Assembly: GCF_964019385.1 (NCBI RefSeq) | Contig: NC_088643.1 | Span: forward strand, 48,322,693-48,386,692 | Direction of reading: 5' to 3' | Source: Sycon ciliatum | Lineage: Eukaryota > Porifera > Calcarea > Leucosolenida > Sycettidae | DNA length: 64,000 bases | Part shown: positions 36,392 to 48,800 of the stretch, piece after piece | Layout: every line of letters starts with the position of its first letter | Position numbering within the stretch: the first letter of the stretch is position 1 | Made by a program: the position numbers and the translations under genes | The notes under the pieces: generated by a model | The model's input: only the letters and a program-made list of their open reading frames with translations | Databases searched by the model: none | What the model was told of the DNA's origin: nothing

Positions 36392-36663
36392 GCATGGGTC
36401 ATACTGCATGGGTCATACTGCATGGGTCATACTGCATGGGTCATACTGCATGGGTCATACTGCATGGGTCATACTGCATGGGTCATACTGCATGGGTCAT
36501 ACTGCATGGGTCATACTGCATGGGTCATACTGCATGGCCATGGGTGTGGGTCATACTGCATGGGTCATACTGCATGGGTCATACTGCATGGGTCATACTG
36601 CATGGGTCATACTGCATGGGTCATACTGCATGGGTCATACTGCATGGGTCATACTGCATGCCC
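36392..36663 (+). repeat. 14-bp minisatellite, ~19 copies
   Basis: The unit CATGGGTCATACTG repeats, with a variant block at 36535-36550. As 14 is not a multiple of three, all three frames read the same cycling peptide MGHTAWVILHGSYC, so the long frames here are not genes. Confidence 0.95.
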
Positions 36664-36895
36664 CATGGGTGTGTGGAGGTATCGTCATTCATATAATGCT
36701 GAGAGTAATGGATCAAGTCGGTTCAAAGTACACTACTCGTTCCCATTCACAGTCTTCCATCTTTGTGATGTCACGGAAGCCGAGTCAGAGAAGCCAAAAT
36801 CTTGAGGGCGGGCATTAGGATTGGTAGTGACGCATACCAGGCTATGTTTTGATCTTTTTTCCCCGCATCAACACAACATCTTACTACATACTGCA

Positions 36896-37440
36896 TTAAA
36901 CGCGTGGTTTGCGTTTAAGAACCGGAGTCCAGTAACAACCGCCGGGTAGATGCCTTCTCGCTGACATACTGCCGGGTTGACGACTATCCTCTAGCTTCCA
37001 CGATGCAGGCAGTAGCAGCAGCGAGGGAGGATTGGACTTTGGACACTCACCGTCCAGAGCGGGTGCGTTGACAATCGGCTCTTTGATTTTCCAGTTTCTG
37101 GGAATTGAGTTCCCTCTGTAGGCACCAAGCATGTGCCTGGGCTGTGATCTATGGTCATGCGCAGTGTGCGACATTGCATTAGATCGTTTGCGTGATGCGT
37201 AGGCTTGATCTGCTTGCCCTGCCGCCGCCGTGAGTCTGGGTTGGTGCTGGTGACCTACAGTATTCCTGAGCTCAGATCTTGGTGGCAACCTAGGTGGAGA
37301 GCTGTGGAGCAATGCACACACACATACACACCCCCACCCCCACACGTGAGTGCACATGCACACACACATACACACACACACACAACACACACACACGTGC
37401 ACACACACACACACAGACACACACACACGTGCACACACGT

Positions 37441-37484
<44 letters not shown>

Positions 37485-37491
37485 ACACACA

Positions 37492-37539
<48 letters not shown>

Positions 37540-40500
37540 AACACACACATACATGAGTTTCTTGAATCAATCAATCATCAGGCAACATAATAATAACGTT
37601 TGTTATGTTGCCTGACAATATGTTTCCTTGGTGAGGACCCAGTCGCTTTCATTGTGTGTACAAGCTCCCACCGTTAGGCGCTGCATCTGCCGCTAGGGTT
37701 TATCGGGTGTAAGCGGCCGTCGTGAGTTCCCTTCGGGAACGGACACGATAATTTTTTTTTTTTTACAAGCTCCAGTGCACCCTAGCACTGTTGAGCATTC
37801 TTTCAAAGACTTTGGGGTGGACGGGATGGGACCACTTCTCCTGTAGACACAATGATATATACATATAGATTTACAGGAGACGCAGTCTTGTGCGGGTACA
37901 TGCATAGAACTCGCACAGCAGTAGAATGTTACTGCCGCATTGGCCCGTACAGGTCACACATACAGGATACTACTAGCACATACAGGATACCGTATAGCAC
38001 TGGTAGGTTCTTTCAACTAGCCTCCATGGCATGAATTATTCCGCAGTAGATGACGCGCCGCAGCCAAGCAGCAGAGTACACTGTAGCACTGAATGCCCCG
38101 AGACATGCAGGCCACTGTACTGTAAGCTATCAGTTCTGCAAGGATTTAACCTTAACCAGACCGTGATGTGTGGAGTGATTCCGTGCAGATACTGGAAATA
38201 GCGGCTAGTGTCGCAGGCAGTCGGAACTCATTCGCTATGGGTGTACAATTGGCACCAGGCCACGTTGCTTGATGCTTGAGAAGGCGTGAAACTCGGAGCG
38301 AGCTCAAGCGTCTCGGTCTCCATTCCAGGGAGCCATGAAATAGTGGGGTGTGACAATTTCTTGCTAATCTACACCGTGCATATGCCAGCAAGCTTTTTCC
38401 CTTGCAGTATTGCACTCTATGGGTAGTAGGGCTCTCGGTTTCTTTCTTTCTATTCACTATGCATGGCACCAAACCCAAGCATTGGATCAGGGGACGCTGC
38501 ATGTTCACACGCACGCACGCACGCACACACGCACGCACACACACACACACACAGTCTCACCTTGACCGTGGCAAAGTCACACGTGTGTGCGCAAAGAAGC
38601 CATGACGTTCTGTAGTCTCTCCCGGCCGAGCACCACACCCATCATCATCATTGTCATCATCAGAAGCAGCAGCAGCGCAGGCAGTGTTTTCAGACCTGCA
38701 GGGAATCATTGCATATTCAGCTGCTGATGTGAGCTTGACTTTCTCCTGAATCTCTGCTTCATCGCCTTGGTGCATTGGTTCGTGCCTACAGCTGGCATGT
38801 GGCACGCTCAAGCTGTGGAGAAAAGGAAACCTTTCCGGAGTCCCAACTCTAACGTACATATAGTCGTTCACACTTTTCATAGTCATGTACTCGGGTTCAT
38901 CACTCCCGGATTCCCGGCGGTCATCAGGGGTCATGTTCGGTGACTTGGGTAGTGGATTAGGATACCTCCCGGCCCAAGCATGAGGTTGTCTTGGCGACGT
39001 CTGCTCTGACCGGTCCAGACTGCTGGTTCTTGCTCCTGTGGGCATTCTGCCAAACTGCACTGCCCCGGAGTACACATACTCATTGTATGGGTCATCATCA
39101 TCAAAATTGTACTCCACTGGCCTGGTAACATTGTCTTCCAAGGAGTTGCTTCGACACGAGGTTTCTCTCTGCCGCGGGGTGATGGCACCCGACTCTGCTA
39201 CAGCAGCTGACACATCTGATATTGCTGGACACTTGCACTCGTCATCGTTCCTGGCAAGTTGCTCAACGAAAGATGTTTCTTTCGTTTTTCCGCTGGCCAA
39301 TTGCACGTCCTCAAGGTGACATTTGCGCTCAGAAGCAGGCCTATGCACAACAGAATATATTCAGTGAGAGTAAAGTACAATAACGTGCGTGTGTCCATTG
39401 TACATGATTTAAATACCAGACCAGTTCTGCATTGAATCAAGCATGCGCTACATGGTTCTGTACCCTGACATCTTACACCCTTCTTGATGTATCCAGCACC
39501 GCCGGAAGCAGTTTTCAATTAGTCCGGTCATACCATAGTCTTCCAGACAGTTTGTGTATAACATGGCGGGGACATAATGCCCTCCTCACCGGTACACATG
39601 TGTTGGTGGCCATGAGTTGGCCCGGCGTTAACCTGACCAACTGGATCGGTTCCGGTGGGCCTGATACCGTGGTGAGGTTAACTTTTCACTTTCTTATGGA
39701 GAGCGGAGTTGCGTATAATTTAGGATTTGGTACAGGGATGAATTTATCCTGTGTCGCATCGCAGTTTGCGATGCAAAATTGATCGACTGCTACTCAAAAG
39801 TCACCGTGGTTTGCAAAAAGCTGCGATACATACAGACTATCCATGCCTATCCTGCGCTGTCAAGTAGCATGTATACAGTGCAGTGTATGTGGTGCAGGCA
39901 CTCTCAATTTGCGTGCACAAGTATGACTCAGTCGGTTTTTTTTGCAAATGGGCTTTCAGCATCACTCTCAAGAAGGACAATGTGGTAAATGTACAGTCAC
40001 CTACCTGTGCCTATATATTTGGCATGGTGCATCCATATGTAATTTAACCCCGCTTCCTATTTCACACCTTCGCGTACGCACATGCACCTCGTATGCACCA
40101 GCGGTAACTGTTGCGTGCCTGTGCTGTTACATGCCTACTCTGTCCCTGTGTTCTCCACTTCTCCTTCTGTCTTCATCAAGTATAGTTTGTAATTCCTACC
40201 GGAGTGTGATGGTTGTGTTGGATTGAGAGAGTGTGCATGGGCATTTATCCTTAGTGCTGTTGCAGTAACGCAACAGTAAACATCCAACCTTCAAAGAAAA
40301 ATGCTAATCAAAATCAAAGACTGCTACACAATTGTGATTTTGTATAGCAGAAACTGCTATGCGAAAATATGACAATAAATTCATCCCTGTGGTATTAGGG
40401 ACATCTCTACGAAGGCCTCAACTATTACAGTGGTTATGCAAAGGTAGAACTTGGTGTGCAGCCAGCCTCGGATTTAACTACCGCTCGCGAGAAACGACAC

Positions 40501-42009
40501 TATCTTCGGAACTAGAAACTCGCAAGTAGTAAGTATTTGACTGCATATTTTCAACCTCACGAATAATGACAGCCTACGAATAGGAACACTGCTCCCATGC
40601 CCGATCGATGGTCATAATTCACAAGGTTGACTGTACTAGTATTCAAGATTGGGCTGATGTGCAGGATGCCTTACCTGCTCGAACTGGACACAACCAGCTG
40701 TGCACACGGAGGTGACTTGCTATGTATCGCTGCTGGCACAGCGTGGTACGCATGAAGACCACAGGCACGGTTAAAAGCAGCAGCAGCAGCATCACCACCT
40801 CCCCAATCAGTGTTCACTGTCATGGATTCAATCTCTGAATGCTGCGGCGTGAGCTCTGCACTTTCCTCAGCATCCGTTGCCGACCCACTGGCAATTATTT
40901 GGTCACCAGAGCTCGTGCGTTGTGAGCCGAGAATGTCCTTTGTACCCTCCTTACGTAAACTACTGCTTGGTGGATCTCCAACAGCACAGCCCGTGTCACC
41001 TTTCATTATCATATACTCTGGTTCGCGATCACTCTTGGATTCCCGGCGGACAGCGGGTGTCATGTTCAGTGACTTAGGTAGTGGATTAGGAGATCTCCCG
41101 GTCCCAGCGTGAGGTTGTCTTGGCGACGTCTGCTTTGACCGGTCCAGACTGCTGGTTCTTGCTCCTGCGGGCATTCTGCCAAACTGCACCACCCCAGAGT
41201 ACACGTACTCATTGTATGGGTCATCATCATCAAAATTGTACTCCACTGGCCTTTCAACATCGTCTTCCAAGGAGTTGCTGCGATACGTGTTTTCCCTCTG
41301 CCGCGGGCTGATGGCACCCGACTCTGCTACACCAGCTGATACATCTGATATTGCTGGACACTTGCACTCGTCATCGTCCCTGGCGTCTGAATGCATGAGC
41401 TCTGCACTTTCTTGAGCATCCTTTGCCAACCCACTGGCAATTATTTGCTCACCAGACCTCGTCCATTGTGAGCCGAGACTATCCGTTGTACCTTCCTTAC
41501 ATAACCTACAGCTTGACGGATCTCCAACAGCACGGCCCATGTCACCTTTCATGATCTTATACTCCGGTGCGCGACCACACTCGGATTCCCGACGGACATC
41601 AGTTGATGTGCATCGGGGCTCGCCTAATGCTAGTAGATTAGGGGGTTTCCCACTCTTGTGATCCGCAGGTTGCACTGATGGTGTCGGCTGTGACTGCTCC
41701 AAGCTGGCGTTTCTTGTTCCTGTTGGTATTTCACCAGACTGCGCATACTCAGAGTACGAGTATGCATATTCATTGTACGGGTCGTCATCATCCAAATTGT
41801 ACTCAACTGGTTCAGCAATAGCCTTTGGCGAGTTACCCCGGCACGACATGTTCTCTCTCCGATGGATGATTCTGTTCGACTTTGCCAAATCTAGTAACTC
41901 ATCCGGTTGCATCGAACACCCACGCTCATTGTTGTTCGCTGGAAGCTGGTCCGGCGGCTGTGCTTCTCTGCTGATTCCACTGAGTACGTACGCTTCCTCG
42001 CGTTCTTCT
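36896..42009 (-). CDS. Tyrosine-motif tail exons A-C of the p190-like locus
   Basis: Three minus-strand exons: A 42009-40675 (1335 nt), B 39340-38561 (780 nt), C 37301-36896 (terminal, stop at 36896). Each starts after an AG acceptor in phase 2, A and B end at GTAAGG and GTGAGA donors in phase 2, and the joined frame is open. Exons A and B carry three modules of the form EYNxDDDDPYNEYxYS, followed about 75 residues later by PEYxxMK, the YxxM form known to bind PI3-kinase SH2 domains when phosphorylated. The protein is otherwise Ser/Pro/Glu-rich and disordered. No 5' exon was found between 42009 and 45877. The phase fits the GTPase exon at 49570 or exon 48061-46865. Either these are an alternative tail of that gene, or a tail whose head exon was lost. 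Confidence 0.7.
37317..37556. repeat. Interrupted (CA)n next to exon C acceptor
   Basis: CA on the plus strand; UG in the sense RNA, ending about 15 nt before the acceptor at 37302. Confidence 0.95.
38508..38552. repeat. (CA)n/(CGCA)n next to exon B donor
   Basis: Begins about 8 nt past the donor of exon B; UG in the sense RNA. Confidence 0.9.
39733..40389. mobile_element. 657-bp non-autonomous element, 5-bp TSD
   Basis: Inverted ends CAGGGATGAATTTAT[C/T] are each followed by a small hairpin (CGCATCGCAG / CGCATAGCAG). The flanks are TGGTA on both sides (39728-39732 and 40390-40394). No transposase. CAGGG ends are usual in hAT elements, and a 5-bp duplication fits the hAT5 group. It lies in the intron between tail exons A and B. 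Confidence 0.65.
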
Positions 42010-42085
42010 CTATTGTCAGAAACAGACATACATACAGCAGAAATAGATCAGAGTAAAGGTTGTGTACATATAATTATACAAGAGA

Positions 42086-42808
42086 AAGGAGAAGGGACAC
42101 ATTGACACGAGTTATGAGCAACTGTCCACCACTGTAGCTAGATGATAAACGTTCATTGAGAAAGTGCGCCAGCAAGACACACCACATTTCCAGAGTGTTG
42201 ATACGATCAACGGCCTGACACCTGGCTCCAACATATCTCCAGAGTGCAAGCCAGCAGCTTTCCAACTTGGAAGTGGGTTACCGGTAAGTAAACTGAGACT
42301 GCTTGAAATGCCGGTCAAGCCATTGGCTCAGAATCTGAGCTTTAAATGCTGCATTTATGATGAGTCGTCACAACCTATATTATGGCAAAACGCACGTCAT
42401 GTGAATGTAGTCAACTCATCCATGACAAGGCTAGTATCATTCAAGTGGAGTAATGTAGGATATTGGCATTTGGGTCTGCCCAATTCATTTTCCCGCAAAA
42501 CTCCTACGGTATTCACCTTCAATAACCTCCGAGTCGCCCAAGTTGGTTGGTGTGGGGCTTCGAGTTTTCGGTTACGGATCACACTGTCCACTATCTTATT
42601 GGTCTCATCATGACTTGATCCAGTAACAGTCGTCCTTGTTGTGCTTTGGACATGCGTAGGAGCTAAGTAAAAGGACCTTTAATGTTTCGGCACTCTCTAT
42701 AGGGCCTCTGAATCATCTCACTTTCTGACGGTCCATTAGCGCTATAGCTTACAGTGGTGGACAGTTTCTCTAACTAATAATATCATGTGTCCCTTCCCAT
42801 TTCTATAA
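42086..42808. mobile_element. MITE-like element, ~55-bp inverted ends
   Basis: The left end (AGAAAGGAGAAGGGACACAT ... CTGTCCACCACTGTAGCTA) recurs inverted at about 42746-42808. A relative with the same internal CTCCACCACTGTAACTAGAT lies at 61625-61772. The interior is unrecognised and target duplications are unclear. Confidence 0.6.
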
Positions 42809-42809
42809 T

Positions 42810-44280
42810 ATACTCAGTATCCGAATCCGAGAGGGCACAATCATGTGCTGAATAAAGAAGTCATAATGATTCAGGGTGCCACAACTCAGGATTTTTCGGT
42901 ATCTGAGATACTGCCAATTAATTTTGAGGTTTCTTTTACGCCTGCCATTTTTTGGTGATGCAAAAGTCAACGCTTATCCGCAGGTTTATTATGCATTGAC
43001 AAGTACATAGTGACTATTGTGCAACGTGTAGCCAAAATATTCTGCCTTGGAATACCAATTAATTATTTACCTCGAACCAGTCCACGCTCTGTCCTTTGTG
43101 GGAATTTCGGAGGACGACATCAGCAGTTGGTAATTTCCGCTCGATCAAATCCAGAGCATTCCAAGCTTCGCAAGGACTGGAGCTTCAATTTTAGTCCAAA
43201 CGCCTCGAAGGAAGCCTCATTTTCGTTCCCGCTCCATTCTTGCGAATGAAGCTACTTGTAGAATCTGATTTACGATTCATAGTACTGCTAGATCTGCCGT
43301 GCAGTGATGCCCTTGCGTAGACCTGTGGCCATAGGCAAAATAATAAGCCGCATAGTGGCTGTGCGCGTGCAGTGCAGTGCAGGTCAGTCTACCAATGACA
43401 TTACGCCGATGGCGATGGTGTCACAACGAGTTTCGTGCCATGACAGTGAAGCCTACCTGCAGAAGACAATCAGTGAAGAGAGTTGCCACTGATGTGGCAG
43501 TCGAGCCTGGTCTCCAACCGCTGACTGGAGAGCTCTTGCTTCAGTACCGGACCGCTGTCACCGACGACCAGGCCCGATTGAGGCAAAACGAGAGGCGGAG
43601 CTTCGTGACATGACAGCGAACCTGCTGTCTGAAGAGAGTTGCCACTGATTTGTCAGTCGAGCCTCGTCTGCAGGGCGCTGACTGGAGTCCAGCGGAGAGA
43701 GAGAGAGAATCCAGACCTCAATCACACATGACCAAGCCCCGATTGGATTTTGAGGCTAGTGCCAGTAGTGGTGTGTGGGGGTAGATCATTCGAGCGTGTG
43801 TTTCTACCTTCTACTTCTTTGATCTACAGCCAGGTTTTCACCCTTTTCAACGGCAAAATAATATTGAACATCCTCCTTTGGCCTTACCTCACTCACGTCA
43901 CCGGACGTTACAGCACCGTGAGAACTAGAACTTCGTAGTCAGCGTTTCAACGAAGCGGAGCATGCCACTTTTAAAAACTTTCCTACCCTCAGCTTTCCCA
44001 GTCCGTGATCATGGTGATGGGATGGAAAAGTCTGCCAATAGCTTCTACACTGGCTGCTGGTCGCGTCTTTAGTACCGGTATTCGACAGGACGAAATAGCA
44101 ACCCGGCCAAGGGAATTCGTGGACTCGGGACCGTCTTTCATTTGCTATTAGCATCACTTGTTGGTGTTGCACTCGTCGAAACCGGTCCCAGCCAGCCATT
44201 GACACAATCATCTGTCGTGAGGATGGTGGCTGAGGGGGTTATCTGATGATGCGGCACTAACTTGTTCGCTCCATGCATGC
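42810..44280. other. No gene recognised; one diverged duplication
   Basis: 43430-43535 and about 43600-43690 share GAAGAGAGTTGCCACTGAT and CAGTCGAGCCT in order, a tandem duplication of about 180 bp spacing. No exon was supported. A missing head exon for the tail exons is not here. Confidence 0.5.
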
Positions 44281-44339
44281 ACAACAACAATTATTACCGG
44301 TATGAAAACAATGACGGCGACGACCACAGCGACAGCGGC

Positions 44340-44447
44340 GATGACAACAACAACAACACCACCACCACCACCAACAACAACAACAATAAAAACAACAACG
44401 ACAACAACAGCGACAATAACAGCGACAACAACAGCAACAGCAACAGC

Positions 44448-44526
<79 letters not shown>

Positions 44527-44534
44527 TAAACAGC

Positions 44535-44622
<88 letters not shown>

Positions 44623-44640
44623 GCAGCAACAGCAACAATT
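44340..44640 (+). repeat. (ACA)n trinucleotide tract, ~300 bp
   Basis: ACA triplets with GCA and GAC variants. Creates poly-Asn, poly-Thr, poly-Cys and poly-Leu frames that are not genes. Confidence 0.97.
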
Positions 44641-44805
44641 CACGATCCGCGTATCCGTAGGAACGCCACCCACCCTTCATGAATCAAGGTGCAGATGCAG
44701 CTCCTAAAGCAGTGGGAGGTGAGTAGATCAGACCCACCACAAAAATGGTCAAAGCCCGAAAATCCCATTCTCTGCATGCATGGCTGGAAAAAATCCTTCC
44801 ACTTC

Positions 44806-44863
44806 CAAGCAGGGCTTGAACCTGGTACCCTCAGTGGCCTTAGACCATCCCACTATGCCTGCC

Positions 44864-44866
<3 letters not shown>
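44806..44866 (-). ncRNA. tRNA-Leu/Ser-like SINE head
   Basis: The minus strand has TAGTGGGATGG (A-box-like) and GGTTCAAGCCC (B-box-like) at tRNA spacing, beside an (ACA)n tract at 44863-44921. Probably a SINE; too degenerate to be a tRNA gene. Confidence 0.35.
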
Positions 44867-44921
<55 letters not shown>

Positions 44922-45250
44922 TCCAAAAATACATGTAGAAACACGTCGGTGGTGAAATCACAAAGTGTGATATAGGGAAGGGCATAAAAGCCCGTATATA
45001 ACGTTAGAAGGGAAGGATGGGCCAAGGTGAGAACCCTGGGCCATGGGTGGCACCAGAAGAGACTGGGCACGTAGGCGACTTGCCAGAGAGGACGTTGACA
45101 CAAAGTACTTAGACGTTGACGAGTTTTGAAAAAGTTCTCATTCAAATAATAGCAAAGACTAGCTCAAGGCAAGCATACTCATATGTCATAACCGTACAAG
45201 TATCAGCAGGCGCACATGCATCCAGTGGTTTGTGAGATTTCCCACTTTCT

Positions 45251-45375
<125 letters not shown>

Positions 45376-45507
45376 CTACCATGCTATACTCCGTGCAATC
45401 ATAAGTGCTGAAGTAGATGTGAAGGTAAATTGTGAACATATGTTTGTGTACATACCGGTAATGCTTATACTGTAACAACGGGTACCAGTAGGTTGCACAC
45501 AGTGCCG

Positions 45508-45580
45508 GTCATGGTGACATCATGGTCATGGTGACATCATGGTCATGGTGAGATCATGGTCATGGTGAGATAATCATGAA
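45508..45580. repeat. Short tandem repeat TCATGGTGACATCATGG type
   Basis: About four imperfect copies of an 18-bp unit. Confidence 0.8.
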
Positions 45581-45668
45581 CGGTGTGACCGGCGGTTGCA
45601 GCATACCAGGTTGTTATAGACCAGACTTAGAGGTAGCAGCAAATCCTGTTCTTTGCACATGCTATTAT

Positions 45669-45674
45669 TTTATT
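45669..45674 (-). terminator. Polyadenylation signal AATAAA
   Basis: AATAAA on the minus strand about 205 nt past the stop of the p190-like gene's terminal exon. Confidence 0.45.
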
Positions 45675-45876
45675 ATTGCAGTTTTTTTGCTTCTGTAGTT
45701 CTGAGTGGTTGTGTGAAAAGGTCACTGGAACATACATACATGCTCACTGCAGGCATGGCAACAGGGCCTGAACGAAACACCAATGTGATAACATAAAAGT
45801 AATGGAATTTTGCCCGCATGCAGACAATGTGTAGGCATGATCCGTCAAGCTCTAGTGGAGTGTTATTGTAAATCAA

Positions 45877-48800
45877 TCAGCTATGTGCCCTATGGAGGAG
45901 CACTGGAGTCCGGGAACCACCAGGAAGGCGGCTGTGAGTTGGCAGGCGGGGGCTAATGGCCGCCTCCATGCGCTTCTTAGGCTTTGGAGGTGGCACGGGA
46001 GGATTTGGTCGAGGGCGCAACGCCTCGGGAGAGGCAGCGTGGGAGCCAACCTTATCGGCTTTGCAGGTCCTCGGGAGTGTGTTCATCTTGTCCATTTCAG
46101 GCTTGTCTGCGACGCTGGTGCGGTCGTCACTTGAACGCGGGGACGGTGCTTGCCACCGCCTCGGTAGACTATTCGTGCTGGCCTCATTGAACGGTGTTGG
46201 CCGCTGTCTCGGTAGACTATTCATGCTGGCCTCACTGAACGGTTTTGGTCCTTGTCCTGATTGACACTGATAGGTGTGATTCTGGTAGCTGGATTTGGGG
46301 GACGAACTGGTCGGTGCGGAGCTGGAGTAGGAGGTCAAAGAGGCGACCAGGAGAGAATAGGCCGGAGTGAGTTTCAACACCCCCCCCCCCCCCCCCCCCC
46401 CACACACACACCAATCTATGCAAGCAGGCTCTGGCAGAGGGATTTTTCTAAATATTGCAAGTTGCAATAACAAAGGAATACGCACCACCGACACCGGGCA
46501 CCCCTTGAGAAGGTGTTTGCTTCTCTGTGCCGTCCGTGAGGTCTGAATGCTGCACGCGGTGGGCGCATGCAGCCAACGCGTCTCCAAAGCAACAAGGCAT
46601 GTTTAGCAGTTGTGGAGAAATCACGTAGAGCGAAACCCAACAGCGCAGATTTTTACGTTTGAAAATTACGTGCAGTTCCTACGTTATTTTCATACGTAAT
46701 TCCGCAGAGCGAAACCTCCCTAATACGTCATACCTGGTAACAGTAGATTCCGCCGTAATGTATACTCTAAACCAGCTGAGGGTAAATACTTGCACACAAC
46801 AAAACACCACATGGCATGGGCCAAGGTAAATGTATTCCCAGTGCTACTCCGCAGTGTGGCTTACCGTGCGACGTGCGGTAGCGTGGCCTGTGCATACGGA
46901 CGCAATGGCACTGGGCGTCCATCCGGATTGTCGACTGCGCCACTCACACTAGCTGCACAATCACTGGCCGCCTTCCCAATGGCGAACTGTGCATACGGAG
47001 ATGGCTGCATAACATAACGTTCATCCCGGTATGGGTCGTTGTCAGTCAAGCCACTCACCACACAGTGCTGCGTTTTGCGATTTGACAAAGAACTCTCCTC
47101 ATGACCGGCAGGATGAGGTAAAGTTCCACTTGTGTACTCATCAATCTTGTGATAGTCGAGAGCATCATCCTCATCATCCTCGCTGTCTGCTGGCACTGTG
47201 GAGTCCTTCACATCACAGCTTTCGTGTTTTGGAAGCCGCAACCCAGTATTGTCTGGTGTCAGCATTTGACCAGGAGCGGAAGGACTTGAAACTGCAAGTG
47301 GACACACCAGTTCCCGCATTGTTGAGCTATTCGAGCCATGGCGAGCAGCAGGAGGAGTGCTGGCCAAGAACATGGTTGATGATGGGCAGGATGATGACAT
47401 GCTTGTGCTAGTAGTAGGTGACTTGGCAGGTAGCGGCAATAAATATCCCGATGGCGTTTGTAATAGACGCGTTGTATCGCTGACAGTAGTGTGGGGTTGT
47501 GATGATGACGTGAGAAGCGGTGGGGGAGAGTACAACTTGTCTGTACAGTCCATTTTACCCATCCACGACTCTGAATGCACGTATTCCTTATACGGATAAG
47601 CATCGGGACTGTTCCCACCTTGCCAGTCTTCAGATTCCTGAGCACTATGAGCCGATTCCTCTCCGGGGTAATCAACATAGAGGTGGCTTCTCGGACCGGC
47701 CGCAGCCAAACCCTTCGCTGGACCACTTGAGCCACTGCACGAAGTCGGATGTTCATCGCCAACATCTGGTGAGCACTGGAGAATCGAGGCTGCCTCTCTG
47801 ATGCGCTCATCAGACTGTTGGAGCTCCTCAGTGCTATCTGGCTGAGACAGATCACTTTGACTGAGCCGGTTGAGGATAGAACCAAAAAACTCTTCAATTG
47901 CCAGGACAGGAAGCCCTTCACTGGCTGCCTCTGCCATCGTCGCACTTGGTACTGGCATCGGCGATCGCCGTTCTCTGTAAACAGAGTGCTTGCGTGATTC
48001 TTCCAGCAGCCTGCCAATGTTGCGAGACAGAACCTTCCCATCTTCTCGCTCAGATTTCGACCTACGCACCAGAAAGCAAGAGACACATGGAAACAGTGTT
48101 CCACAACGGCAAGATGTAGACAAACTGATGGAAGATGAAAGGCACTGCCAGCCCATCATGCAACTCTGCTCACAGGTGACAAATCGAGAGAATCAGAGGT
48201 TCGAACAAGTACTTGATAGAGTGTTGCACAGTGTAATGTTAAATTTTGTCAAGCTGGCCTGGCGAATTGAAGATGATCTGGCCAATACTATGCGAGGAAT
48301 ACCCGTGACAAAGTCTGGCTCTTTCTAGGGCCTTCTTTGGCAGCAAAACAGGGCAGGGAGACTGCATTGCCAGACATGTTGATGTACATTCTATTGTTGG
48401 TCTATAACCATGCTCCCGCTTCCGAGTCCTCGTGGTAGTGAGAGCCATTTTTCTTCAGACTTTCCCCTTTTACCACCTTCAAACCTACTGCAGCGTGGTT
48501 TTTCAAGCATTGGGGCACTCCATGAGCTAGTTTGTCATGATGTGTGTGGGTACAATGAGGATTGCATCTCACCTGCCTGCGCACTTTCATAGGAAGTGCG
48601 AGTCTCGAAGTCTAATTGGAGTGGCGGGCGGTATCTGCTGGGATAGCAACCACACTGTAGCTCAGTGGTAGACCATCGCTGGGCTACAGCAAAAGTCCCT
48701 GGTTCGAGTCCGGGTGGTAAAAGTCAAATTTTTCTTCAGGCTTTTCAGTCCCGTCCAATCGAGCTCGAACTGATACAATGTGCTTCGAATTATGTGCACT

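Noticed and set aside
38931..39188. Frames overlapping the tail exons on both strands, also at 41066-41317 and 47259-48104
   Set aside because: Alternative frames of the long tail exons, without splice support or conserved composition.
44257..44680. Poly-Cys, poly-Leu and poly-Asn frames
   Set aside because: Products of the (ACA)n tract; same for the poly-Gln/poly-Leu frames at 15826-16266.
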